A program made the position numbers and the translations under genes. From Erythrobacter sp. Alg231-14 (lineage in GTDB: Bacteria; Pseudomonadota; Alphaproteobacteria; Sphingomonadales; Sphingomonadaceae), in NCBI RefSeq assembly GCF_900149685.1, contig NZ_LT702999.1, forward strand, positions 1,302,001 through 1,366,000: a stretch of DNA of 64,000 bases, written 5' to 3'. Below the pieces are notes generated by a model. It did no database searches and had not been told where the DNA came from. It saw only the letters and a program-made list of their open reading frames with translations. Of this stretch, positions 27,716 through 36,290 are shown piece after piece (positions within the stretch are counted from its first letter, which is position 1; each line of letters begins with the position of its first letter).

Positions 27716-28963
27716 ATGAGCGACGCGCAATTTGATGTGGCCATTGTTGGCGGCGGCCTTGCCGGGGGGCTAATTGCGCTTGCGTTGCATCGGGCGCGCC
27801 CAGAATTTCGGATCGCTTTGATCGAAGCGGGCAAAACCATTGGCGGCAACCACCGGTGGAGCTGGTTTGACAGCGATTTGTCGGTAGCGGGACGGGCCTT
27901 GTTGCATGGGTTTCGGCAAACTGGGTGGGATAGCGGCTACGACGTCGAATTTCCGACCCATCGGCGGACATTGAAAACCGCCTATCGTTCGATGGCGTCG
28001 CACGAATTTCACGAAGGCTTGCTGCGCGATCTGCCTAAAGATGCCGTCATGCTGGGCCGCAAAGCGGCGGCGTTGGATGCGCGCGGCGTGGATTTGGAAG
28101 ACGGGTCGCGGATCGATGCCCGCGCTGTCATCGATTGCCGATCGTTCCAACCCAGCGAACATCTTTACGGCGGATGGCAGGTGTTTTTGGGCCGGCATAT
28201 GCGTCTGGCACAACCGCACGGTCTTGAACGCCCCACGATCATGGACGCGACCGTCGATCAAGTCGCCCCGCATGGCAATGGCGGGGCCTATCGGTTTGTC
28301 TATGTTTTGCCGTTGGGCGCGCATGACGTTTTCGTCGAAGACACCTATTACGCCGATGATCCCCAATTGGACCGCAGCGCCTTGTCATCGCGGATTGACG
28401 CCTACACCCGCGAACACGGTTGGGATGACACGGCGATCGTGGGGCACGAAGCCGGGGTTCTGCCGGTTCTGACGGGCGGTGATTTCGCCGCGTATCAAAG
28501 GGAAATTGCCGTACCCGGCGTGACCATTGCAGGCGCGCGCGGCGGTTTCACCCATCCCCTGACCAGTTATACAATGTGCGTCGCGGTCGAAAACGCGCTG
28601 GCCATCGCGGAGGAGGCCGACCTATCGGGACAACAACTTGCCGCTATGTTCGAAGCGCGCGCGCGAAAACATTGGAGAAAGACGGGATATTACCGGCTCT
28701 TGGCTCGTTTGTTGTTTTTCGCCGCAAAGCCAGAACGCCGTGTGAAGGTGTTTCAACGGTTTTACACCTTGCGTGAGGGATTGATCGAACGCTTTTACGC
28801 CGCCCGTTCCAAGCCGCTCGATAAAATGCGCGTCTTGTCGGGTAAGCCGCCCGTACCTATCCCCGCCGCGATGGTGGCCATGTTCAAACGCGGGAAGCCG
28901 CTTAAAAGCGGTTCTGTCAAAGACAGCCCGCAAACCGATATTTCGACGGAGACGAAGGCATGA
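27716..28963 (+). CDS. crtY: Lycopene beta-cyclase CrtY
   Basis: This 415-residue flavoprotein cyclises both ends of lycopene to give beta-carotene. The Rossmann dinucleotide motif VAIVGGGLAGGLIAL is at the N terminus, the cyclase-typical NHRWSWFDSDL near residue 45, and FVYVLPLGAHDVFVEDTYY and GARGGFTHPLTSY in the second half. It is the first gene of the carotenoid operon; its stop overlaps the crtI start by four bases. Confidence 0.96.
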   Translation: MSDAQFDVAIVGGGLAGGLIALALHRARPEFRIALIEAGKTIGGNHRWSWFDSDLSVAGRALLHGFRQTGWDSGYDVEFPTHRRTLKTAYRSMASHEFHEGLLRDLPKDAVMLGRKAAALDARGVDLEDGSRIDARAVIDCRSFQPSEHLYGGWQVFLGRHMRLAQPHGLERPTIMDATVDQVAPHGNGGAYRFVYVLPLGAHDVFVEDTYYADDPQLDRSALSSRIDAYTREHGWDDTAIVGHEAGVLPVLTGGDFAAYQREIAVPGVTIAGARGGFTHPLTSYTMCVAVENALAIAEEADLSGQQLAAMFEARARKHWRKTGYYRLLARLLFFAAKPERRVKVFQRFYTLREGLIERFYAARSKPLDKMRVLSGKPPVPIPAAMVAMFKRGKPLKSGSVKDSPQTDISTETKA

Positions 28964-30537
28964 ATGCAAACGCCAAATTGGACCTTGCCCCGGCATTGAA
29001 CGGCGAAAAGGGAATCAATCCCGCGATCGCCGAGCGCTATGCGGGCAAATCGGTCTGTGTCATTGGCGCCGGTTTCGGCGGCATGGCATTGGCGATCCGA
29101 TTGCAATCGCACGGCATCAACACCACCGTCGTCGAAGCGCGCGACAAGCCCGGCGGCCGCGCCTATTTTTGGGAGAAGGACGGCTTTACCTTTGACGCAG
29201 GGCCGACCGTGATCACCGATCCGCCGTGCCTCGAAGAATTGTGGCAATTGACCGGCCATAACATCGCCGACGATGTCGAATTGATGAAGGTCATGCCGTT
29301 CTATCGGTTGAATTGGCCCGATGGGACAAACTTCAATTACTCCAACGACGAAGACGATTTGAATTCGGAAATCGCCAAACTGAACCCTGACGATGTCGTG
29401 GGCTATCAAGAGTTTTTGGAATATTCCGCCCGGGTCTACGAAGAAGGCTATGTGAAATTGGGGACGGTGCCGTTCCTCGATTTCAAAACCATGTTGAAGG
29501 CCGCTCCGGCTTTGATCAAGGAACAGGCGTGGCGCAGCGTGTATTCGATGGTGTCGAAATACATCGAACACCCCAAATTGCGCGAAGCCTTCAGTTTCCA
29601 TTCGCTTTTGGTGGGCGGCAATCCGATGAAAACCTCATCGATTTATGCCTTGATCCATAAGTTGGAAAAGGACGGCGGCGTGTGGTGGGCGCGCGGCGGA
29701 ACCAACCGTTTGATTGCAGGCATGGTTCGCCATTTTGAACGGTTGGGCGGCACTATGCGCGTCGGCGATCCGGTCACGCAAATTCACACATTAGGAACAC
29801 GCGCAGACGAGGTAGAAACCCAATCAGGGTGGAAACAACGCTTTGACGCAGTCGCATCCAACGGCGACATCATGCATTCCTACAAAGACCTGCTTTCCAA
29901 CTCACAGCGTGGCCCGAAAATGGCCAAATCGCTGAGTAAAAAGAGCTTTTCACCTTCGCTCTTTGTCGTGCATTTTGGCCTAGAGGGCACATGGCCCGGC
30001 ATCGCGCATCACATGATCCTGTTCGCGAACCGGTATAAGGGATTGCTCGAGGATATCTTTGACAACGGCGTTTTGCCCGAAGATTTCGCCATCTATTTGC
30101 ATCACCCAACCGTCACCGATCCCAGTATGGCCCCCCAAGGCAAAAGCACGTTTTACGCGCTGGTCCCGGTCGCCCATATGGGCAAGATGCCGGTCGATTG
30201 GGACGAAGTCGGGCCGAAGCTGGAAAAGATGATCCTTGACGAGATCGGGCGTCGTTTGATCCCCGACATCCACGACCGGATCGTCACCAAATTCAGCTAC
30301 GCGCCGAAGGATTTTCAACAAGACCTCGCCGCCCATATGGGCAGCGCGTTCAGCCTTGAACCGCTCCTGTGGCAAAGCGCTTACCTACGCGGCCACAACC
30401 GCGATGATGAGATTGAAAACTTCTACCTCGTCGGCGCGGGCACCCATCCCGGCGCAGGCATCCCCGGTGTGGTCGGCAGCGCGAAGGCAACCGCCGGTCT
30501 TGTGCTGGAGGATTTGGCGACTAAAGCGCCCGCATGA
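28960..30537 (+). CDS. crtI: Phytoene desaturase CrtI
   Basis: CrtI introduces four double bonds into phytoene to give lycopene. The 525-residue protein has the FAD motif VIGAGFGGMALAIRL near residue 32, ARDKPGGRAYFWEKDGFTFDAGP (amine-oxidase family), VGGNPMKTSSIYALI, and the family-typical end FYLVGAGTHPGAGIPGVVGSAKAT. The N terminus is about 25 residues longer than minimal CrtI. Overlap with crtY before it and the LOG-family gene after it (four bases each) shows tight coupling. Confidence 0.97.
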   Translation: MNANAKLDLAPALNGEKGINPAIAERYAGKSVCVIGAGFGGMALAIRLQSHGINTTVVEARDKPGGRAYFWEKDGFTFDAGPTVITDPPCLEELWQLTGHNIADDVELMKVMPFYRLNWPDGTNFNYSNDEDDLNSEIAKLNPDDVVGYQEFLEYSARVYEEGYVKLGTVPFLDFKTMLKAAPALIKEQAWRSVYSMVSKYIEHPKLREAFSFHSLLVGGNPMKTSSIYALIHKLEKDGGVWWARGGTNRLIAGMVRHFERLGGTMRVGDPVTQIHTLGTRADEVETQSGWKQRFDAVASNGDIMHSYKDLLSNSQRGPKMAKSLSKKSFSPSLFVVHFGLEGTWPGIAHHMILFANRYKGLLEDIFDNGVLPEDFAIYLHHPTVTDPSMAPQGKSTFYALVPVAHMGKMPVDWDEVGPKLEKMILDEIGRRLIPDIHDRIVTKFSYAPKDFQQDLAAHMGSAFSLEPLLWQSAYLRGHNRDDEIENFYLVGAGTHPGAGIPGVVGSAKATAGLVLEDLATKAPA

Positions 30538-31124
30538 GCATAATGAAACGACTAGCTGTCTATTGCGGATCGGCCACGCCCGATGACCCGCGTTATATCG
30601 AACTCGCGCGCAGTGTCGGCGCCGGCCTTGCGGAGCGCGGCATTGGCGTTGTTTACGGTGGCGGCAGGCTGGGCCTGATGGGCGCGGTGGCCAATGGCGC
30701 AAAAGATGCAGGCGGTGAAGTGATCGGCGTGATCCCAGAGGCGCTGGTCAATTCCGAGGTTGCCAATCACAATTGCAACGAACTCATCACCGTTACCGGC
30801 ATGCATGAACGCAAGCAGCGTTTCACCGATCTGTCTGATGGTTTTGTCACCATCCCCGGCGGCGTCGGCACAATGGATGAATTGTGGGAGGCGATGAGCT
30901 GGGCGCAGCTTGGCTATCACTCCGATCCTGTCGGCCTGCTCAACGCGTTTGGTTTCTACGACGACCTGATCGCCTTCAACGCCAAAATGGCTCAGGTCGG
31001 CTTTGTTCGGCCCGCGCATCAAAACATCCTGATCGCATCGGACACTTTGCCCGATCTGCTGGACAAGATGGCCGCCTACGAACCGCACACACCGATATTT
31101 CGGATGAAGGCCGATGACCTCTGA
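30534..31124 (+). CDS. LOG-family protein (nucleoside 5'-monophosphate phosphoribohydrolase-like)
   Basis: This 196-residue Rossmann-like protein of the LOG/TIGR00730 family has the diagnostic motif PGGVGTMDELWE near residue 103, with GIGVVYGGGRLGLMGAVA earlier. LOG enzymes cleave the ribose phosphate from cytokinin nucleotides or AMP; bacterial roles are mostly unclear. It sits inside the carotenoid operon, overlapping crtI by four bases and crtB by eleven, so it must be co-expressed with the pathway. It has no known chemical role in carotenoid synthesis. Confidence 0.92.
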   Translation: MSIMKRLAVYCGSATPDDPRYIELARSVGAGLAERGIGVVYGGGRLGLMGAVANGAKDAGGEVIGVIPEALVNSEVANHNCNELITVTGMHERKQRFTDLSDGFVTIPGGVGTMDELWEAMSWAQLGYHSDPVGLLNAFGFYDDLIAFNAKMAQVGFVRPAHQNILIASDTLPDLLDKMAAYEPHTPIFRMKADDL

Positions 31125-32100
31125 TCCTGTGCCTCATCGCGTGGATGCTCCGCGCGTCGATACAGAGCGCCGCGCCGCTTTGGTGGATCATGCGCACAAA
31201 GCCATCAAATACGGCTCGCAGAGTTTTTCAGCGGCCTCGCAATTGTTTGAAAACGAAACGCGCGAACGGGCATGGCTGCTCTATGCATGGTGCCGCCGGT
31301 GCGATGACATTGCCGACAACCAAGTTATGGGCGGCGAGTTGGGCGATCAATCCGATTTGGAAAGTCGCCTTGGTTTGATCCGCAAGCTGACGGCGCTGGC
31401 GTTCGAAGGCAAAGCAACCGGCGACCCAGCGTTTGATGCTTTGGGTGTCGTAGCGCAGGAATGCGGCCTTACCCCCGCCATGGCCGAAGATGTGATCGCA
31501 GGCTTTGCTCTGGATGCAGAGGACTGGCGGCCCCGCACAGAAGCCGACATGATGCGGTATTGCTATCACGTTGCCGGCGCGGTGGGCGTGATGATGGCCG
31601 TGGTCATGGGCGTCGATCCCAAGGATCAAAACACGCTCGACAGAGCGAATGATCTGGGGCTGGCATTCCAATTGTCGAACATTGCCCGCGACATTGTCGA
31701 AGATGACGCAGCCGGCCGGTGCTACCTTCCGGTCATGTGGCTGGTCGAACAGGATATTGAGCCGGGCCAGCACACCAAACCGCATCACCGCGAAGAATTG
31801 GCCGAAATGGCAGCGCGCCTGGTCAAATTGGTGGAGAAACACGAAGCCGCCGCCCGCGTTGGCGCAGAACGCCTGCCCTTCCGCAGCCGCTGGGCGGTGC
31901 TGTCGGCGGCACGCATTTACGGCGCAATCGGGCGCAAAGTTCGCGCCCGGGGCACCGAGGCATGGAACAGCCGCACCTTTGTGCCGCGGTGGGAAAAGGC
32001 GCTCTACGGTGTGCGTGCATTCCTATCCGCCGCAATCAACCGCGAAAAGCATCCCGACGGGGAGATCACATGGGGCATCAAGGATTTCCGGCCCGTTTGA
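31114..32100 (+). CDS. crtB: Phytoene synthase CrtB
   Basis: CrtB condenses two geranylgeranyl diphosphates head to head to phytoene. The 328-residue protein shows both squalene/phytoene-synthase Asp motifs, RRCDDIADNQ near residue 67 and NIARDIVEDD near residue 190, with LPVMWL after the second, plus an N-terminal YGSQSFSAASQLF. The start at 31114 overlaps the LOG-family gene by eleven bases. With crtY and crtI it gives a complete route from GGPP to beta-carotene; later hydroxylases or ketolases are not in the window. Confidence 0.97.
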   Translation: MTSDPVPHRVDAPRVDTERRAALVDHAHKAIKYGSQSFSAASQLFENETRERAWLLYAWCRRCDDIADNQVMGGELGDQSDLESRLGLIRKLTALAFEGKATGDPAFDALGVVAQECGLTPAMAEDVIAGFALDAEDWRPRTEADMMRYCYHVAGAVGVMMAVVMGVDPKDQNTLDRANDLGLAFQLSNIARDIVEDDAAGRCYLPVMWLVEQDIEPGQHTKPHHREELAEMAARLVKLVEKHEAAARVGAERLPFRSRWAVLSAARIYGAIGRKVRARGTEAWNSRTFVPRWEKALYGVRAFLSAAINREKHPDGEITWGIKDFRPV

Positions 32101-32157
32101 TTGCTGCCCGTCCAATGCGGTTTCCATTGTAATAAAGTTGCGCTAGTCCCTTTCTCC

Positions 32158-32691
32158 ATGAGAGGACTTATAGCTATCGCCGCCGCCGTTTCTGCGATCT
32201 TCGCAGCGCCGCTCTTCGCTCGATCACCGTCACCAGAACACGTTGAAGTCATCGAAGCCGTTGACGGTTTCTTCGCCGCCCTGCGCAGCGAGGACAAGAC
32301 CGCGTTGGCACGGACCATGCGACCAGATGGTGTGATTTTCATCCATGATCGCCGCGACCCTGACAATGTGCGCATCCTTACACGGCCTGTCTCACAGCAC
32401 CTCAATGGCTGGGAGGATAGTCCTCCGGGTACCGACGAATATATGCGCTACGATCATATTCTGGTCGATGGGACGATGGCTCAAGTGTGGGGGCCGTATG
32501 TGTTCTTGCTGAACGGCGAGACGACCCATTGCGGGATCAATTCGATGAGCCTTGCCAAAGGTGAGAACGGTTGGCTCGTCTCCAACACCAGCTTCACCAT
32601 GGTCACGCCTGAAGAGTGCGACAAAGTCGGCGCCCCTGAACTCACGGTGCATGAGGACGGGACAGTGGAATGGGAAGCGGAAAGCCAATGA
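32158..32691 (+). CDS. Exported SnoaL/NTF2-like protein
   Basis: This 177-residue protein has a signal peptide (MRGLIAIAAAVSAIFAAPLFA) and an NTF2-like fold: the helix VIEAVDGFFAALRSEDKTALARTM followed by strands including AQVWGPYVFLLNG and GWLVSNTSFTMV. Proteins of this class often bind small hydrophobic ligands or act as isomerases, but nothing in the sequence fixes a substrate. It follows crtB by 57 bases and overlaps the biotin carboxylase gene by four, bridging the two gene groups. Confidence 0.75.
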   Translation: MRGLIAIAAAVSAIFAAPLFARSPSPEHVEVIEAVDGFFAALRSEDKTALARTMRPDGVIFIHDRRDPDNVRILTRPVSQHLNGWEDSPPGTDEYMRYDHILVDGTMAQVWGPYVFLLNGETTHCGINSMSLAKGENGWLVSNTSFTMVTPEECDKVGAPELTVHEDGTVEWEAESQ

Positions 32692-34607
32692 TATCCAAAC
32701 TCCTCATTGCCAATCGCGGCGAGATCGCCTGCCGGATTATGCAGACCGCGCGCGAAATGGGCGTGGCAACGGTGGCGGTTTATTCCGATGCCGATGCCAA
32801 GGCACTGCACACGCGCAGCGCCGATGAAGCGGTGCACATTGGCCCCTCGCCTGCTGCGGAAAGCTATCTTGTCGGTGAAAAGATCATCGCGGCGGCCAAA
32901 GAAACCGGCGCGGAGGCGATCCACCCCGGATACGGATTTCTATCTGAGAATGCCGATTTTGCGCAGGCTGTGATTGACGCTGGCCTCATCTGGGTCGGGC
33001 CAAAGCCGGAAAGCATCCGTGCGATGGGACTGAAAGACGCCGCGAAAGAGCGGATGATTGCCGCAGGCGTGCCAGTGACGCCCGGCTATCTGGGTGCGGA
33101 TCAATCGGTGGAACGGCTTTCCAAAGAGGCCGATGCGATTGGCTATCCCGTGCTGATCAAAGCGGTCGCAGGCGGAGGCGGCAAAGGTATGCGCAAAGTT
33201 GACGCGGCAGAGAATTTCGCCGCCGATCTGGAAAGCTGCCAGCGCGAGGCCAAGGCGAGCTTTGGCAATGACGAAGTGCTGCTCGAAAAATGGATCACAT
33301 CGCCGCGCCATGTTGAGGTGCAGGTGTTCGGCGACAGCCACGGCAATGTAGTCCACTTGTTTGAGCGTGACTGCTCCCTCCAACGCCGCCACCAAAAGGT
33401 GATCGAAGAGGCCCCGGCCCCCGGCATGGACGAGGCGACCCGCGAAGAAATCTGCGCCGCCGCCGTGCGCGCTGCGAAGGCGGTCGATTACGAGGGCGCA
33501 GGCACCATCGAATTTATCGCCGATGCGTCAGAAGGGCTGAGGGCGGACCGCATTTTCTTTATGGAAATGAACACGCGGCTTCAGGTCGAGCATCCCGTGA
33601 CCGAGGAGATCACCGGGGTCGATCTGGTGGAATGGCAGCTGCGAGTGGCCTCGGGTGAGCCGATTCCGTTGAAGCAGGAGGAGCTGTCGATCAATGGCCA
33701 CGCGATTGAAGCGCGGCTTTATGCGGAAGACCCGGCGAAGGGGTTTTTGCCAAGTATTGGCAGAATTGATCACTTTATAACGACGGCTCCATTTGAAGAC
33801 TATTGGACATTTCGCTATGACTTCGGATACGACTACGAAGACACGGTTACCCCTCATTATGACCCAATGATCGGAAAGGTCATCGCAATGGGAGGGGATC
33901 GCAATGAAGCGATCTCGCAGTTGCTTACGGCCCTCGAAAGAGCCGAAATTTACCCACTTAAAACCAACCTCCCTTTTCTTATTCGCGCGGCCGACCACGA
34001 AGATTTTCGAGCCGCCAAGTTAGATACAGCATTCATAGAGCGTCACCTTACGGCGCTGACTGAATTTTCGACACCGTTACGCGAAATGGCGATTTCCGTT
34101 GCTGATGATATCGCTTTTGAAATCCAACAGCTCAGCCAACTAGACAAGCCAGCTGACAGTCTGTTGCGAAATACAATCGGCTGGCGGCTCAATAGCAAAA
34201 AGCGAAACAGAGTGATTGTCGAAGATGATCGCGGCAACACTTACGATATTGACCTAGACAACGACATACAAAGCGAGGTCGCCTATCGCGGCGCAGGTCC
34301 GTATCCAGCGCAAGTTCTGCACCGAGGCGAATTGGTACAGTTCAAGCATCATGAGCCGCGCGGCACCGGCGCAGCCTCCGCAGCCGACGGCGCAATCATT
34401 GCCCCAATGCCGGGCAAGGTCATCGCTGTCGACGTCACCGAGGGCCAAACGGTCAAAGCAGGCGACCGCCTCATGGTGCTCGAAGCGATGAAGATGGAGC
34501 ACGCCCTCACCGCGCCCTTTGACGGAACCGTCACCGAACTCGACGCGTCCGAAGGCGGGCAGGTGCAAGTCGAAGCCGTGCTGTGCGTAGTGGAGCCTAT
34601 CGAATGA
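32688..34607 (+). CDS. Acyl-CoA carboxylase alpha subunit (biotin carboxylase plus biotin carrier)
   Basis: The product has 639 residues: a biotin carboxylase domain (LLIANRGEIACRI at the start, ATP-grasp GGGGKGMRKV, RDCSLQRRHQK, FMEMNTRLQVEHPVTE), a linker/BT-like region, and a biotinyl domain with LEAMKMEHALTAP near the end. It carboxylates biotin for a carboxyltransferase partner, presumably the gene at 34720. Composition is striking: about 33745-34350 is far poorer in GC than the flanks, and there the protein also diverges (FRYDFGYDYEDTVTPHYD). The frame is intact. The substrate could be propionyl-, methylcrotonyl- or another acyl-CoA. Its start overlaps the previous stop. Confidence 0.9.
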   Translation: MISKLLIANRGEIACRIMQTAREMGVATVAVYSDADAKALHTRSADEAVHIGPSPAAESYLVGEKIIAAAKETGAEAIHPGYGFLSENADFAQAVIDAGLIWVGPKPESIRAMGLKDAAKERMIAAGVPVTPGYLGADQSVERLSKEADAIGYPVLIKAVAGGGGKGMRKVDAAENFAADLESCQREAKASFGNDEVLLEKWITSPRHVEVQVFGDSHGNVVHLFERDCSLQRRHQKVIEEAPAPGMDEATREEICAAAVRAAKAVDYEGAGTIEFIADASEGLRADRIFFMEMNTRLQVEHPVTEEITGVDLVEWQLRVASGEPIPLKQEELSINGHAIEARLYAEDPAKGFLPSIGRIDHFITTAPFEDYWTFRYDFGYDYEDTVTPHYDPMIGKVIAMGGDRNEAISQLLTALERAEIYPLKTNLPFLIRAADHEDFRAAKLDTAFIERHLTALTEFSTPLREMAISVADDIAFEIQQLSQLDKPADSLLRNTIGWRLNSKKRNRVIVEDDRGNTYDIDLDNDIQSEVAYRGAGPYPAQVLHRGELVQFKHHEPRGTGAASAADGAIIAPMPGKVIAVDVTEGQTVKAGDRLMVLEAMKMEHALTAPFDGTVTELDASEGGQVQVEAVLCVVEPIE

Positions 34608-34629
34608 TACCAGCGGCTAAGCACCAAAC

Positions 34630-34708
34630 GGTTGCGCAGCAACCGCAAGCCCGACCGGGCGTCCGCAGCGCCGATAGGCGCGAGGATATCGCACGCCGGA
34701 TGGCGTGC
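34630..34708 (+). repeat. Dispersed four-hairpin intergenic element, copy B
   Basis: In order: hairpin 1 GGTTGC-gca-GCAACC (34630-34644), a fixed linker GCAAGCCCGACCGGGCG with its own small stem, hairpin 3 CGCC-GATA-GGCG (34669-34680), the fixed linker CGAGGATATCGC (34681-34692), and hairpin 4 GCACGCC-GGAT-GGCGTGC (34691-34708). Linkers match copy A at 8701-8871 (opposite strand) almost base for base, while stems 1, 3 and 4 differ but pair. It lies between the two carboxylase genes and stops eleven bases before the second start codon. Confidence 0.87.
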
Positions 34709-34719
34709 GGAAAACAAAT

Positions 34720-36267
34720 ATGACTTGGGCTAAAGAACTCGAAGAGCTGCGCGAACGCGAAGCGCTTGCCGAACAAATGGGTGGACCCGAAAAGGTCGCG
34801 CGCCAACACGGTCGCGGCAAGATGGATGCGCGCGCGCGGCTAGGCGCGATGTGCGATCCCGGCTCCTTCCGCGAAATCGGTAAAATCGCAGGCAGCGCTT
34901 CATACGATGAAAACGGCGATCTCGTCGCAGTCACCCCTGCCCCGTTCCTATTCGGTAAAGCGACGATCGGCGGACGCCCCGTTGTCGCCACCGCCGACGA
35001 TTTCACCATTCGCGGTGGCGCGGCCGATGCCGGCATTGCACGCAAGATGGTGCAAGCAGAGACGATGGCGCATGAGCTGAAACTGCCGATGCTCCGCATG
35101 ATCGACGGCACCGGCGGCGGCGGATCGGTCAAGACATTGGAACAGATCGGCGCGACCTACATTCCGGCGGTTCCCGGATGGGGCGATGTCGTCCAAAACC
35201 TCGATACGGTGCCCGTTGTGGCATTGGCGCTTGGCCCGACAGCCGGCCTTGGCGCGGCGCGGGTCGTGGCCAGCCACTATTCGATCATGGTGCGCGGGCT
35301 TAGCCAATTGTTCGCCGCAGGCCCCGCCGTGGTGGACGCGATGGGCAGCGATTACGAAGGGCCCAAAGACCCGATCGCCGCCAAAGAGGAATTGGGCGGC
35401 GTCGATATTCACACCCGCAACGGCGTGGTCGATGATGAAGTTGCAAGCGAAGCAGAGGCATTCGCCCGCGCGCGGCATTTCCTATCCTTTATGCCCGAAC
35501 ATGTGGGCCAACACGCCCGCCGCGCAGAACCCACCGACCGCGCGGACCGACGCGAAGAGGCGCTGCTTAGCCTTGTCCCGCATGATCCCAAGCACGTCTA
35601 TTCGATGCGCCGTGCGATGGACCTTATTTTGGACACCGGCACTGTGTTCGAAATCGGCAAAAACTGGGGCCGCACCGCAATCACCGCTTTGGCGCGGCTG
35701 AATGGATATCCCGTCGCCGTTGTGGCCAGCGATCCGACATTCTTGGGCGGATCATGGGATGCGAAAACATCGGAGAAAGTCGAACGTTTCGTCAAACTTG
35801 CCGATCAGTTCCGCCTGCCGATTGTGCACCTAGTCGACAATCCCGGTTTTATGATTGGACGCGAGGCGGAAATGGCGGGCACAATCCGGTACGGGGTTCA
35901 GGCGATGAACGCGATTTACCGCGCGACCGTTCCCCTAGCTAGCATCGTCATGCGCCGGGCATACGGCATCGCCGGCAGCGCGATGAGCAACGCGGAGCGG
36001 TATCAATACCGGTTCTGTTGGCCGTCCGGCGATTGGGGCAGTTTGCCGATCGCCGGCGGGTTGGAGGTCGCCTACAAATCCGATCTTGAGGCGTCAGACG
36101 ACCCAGAGGCAGAATTGGAAGCGATCAAGACGCGCCTTGCCAAGGTTACGTCCCCATTCCGCAGCGCCGAACGTTTCAATGTCGAAGACATCATCGATCC
36201 GCGCGATACACGACCACTTCTATGCGAATTTGCCGAATTGGCGTGGCGCAAAATTCATTCTGAGTGA
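34720..36267 (+). CDS. Acyl-CoA carboxylase beta subunit (carboxyltransferase)
   Basis: This 515-residue carboxyltransferase has two crotonase-like halves. The N half includes FLFGKATIGGRPVVATADDFTIRGG and the CoA-site glycine run IDGTGGGGSV. The C half has the usual oxyanion region FVKLADQFRLPIVHLVDNPGFMIG. It should take the carboxyl group from the biotin carrier encoded just upstream. The sequence is not close to the standard PCC or MCC beta start, so the acyl-CoA substrate is uncertain. I chose ATG 34720. It follows the hairpin element directly and has only a weak ribosome site (GGAAAA), so the element may affect translation. Confidence 0.9.
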   Translation: MTWAKELEELREREALAEQMGGPEKVARQHGRGKMDARARLGAMCDPGSFREIGKIAGSASYDENGDLVAVTPAPFLFGKATIGGRPVVATADDFTIRGGAADAGIARKMVQAETMAHELKLPMLRMIDGTGGGGSVKTLEQIGATYIPAVPGWGDVVQNLDTVPVVALALGPTAGLGAARVVASHYSIMVRGLSQLFAAGPAVVDAMGSDYEGPKDPIAAKEELGGVDIHTRNGVVDDEVASEAEAFARARHFLSFMPEHVGQHARRAEPTDRADRREEALLSLVPHDPKHVYSMRRAMDLILDTGTVFEIGKNWGRTAITALARLNGYPVAVVASDPTFLGGSWDAKTSEKVERFVKLADQFRLPIVHLVDNPGFMIGREAEMAGTIRYGVQAMNAIYRATVPLASIVMRRAYGIAGSAMSNAERYQYRFCWPSGDWGSLPIAGGLEVAYKSDLEASDDPEAELEAIKTRLAKVTSPFRSAERFNVEDIIDPRDTRPLLCEFAELAWRKIHSE

Positions 36268-36290
36268 GCCGCAAGACGGCGCGGACTACG

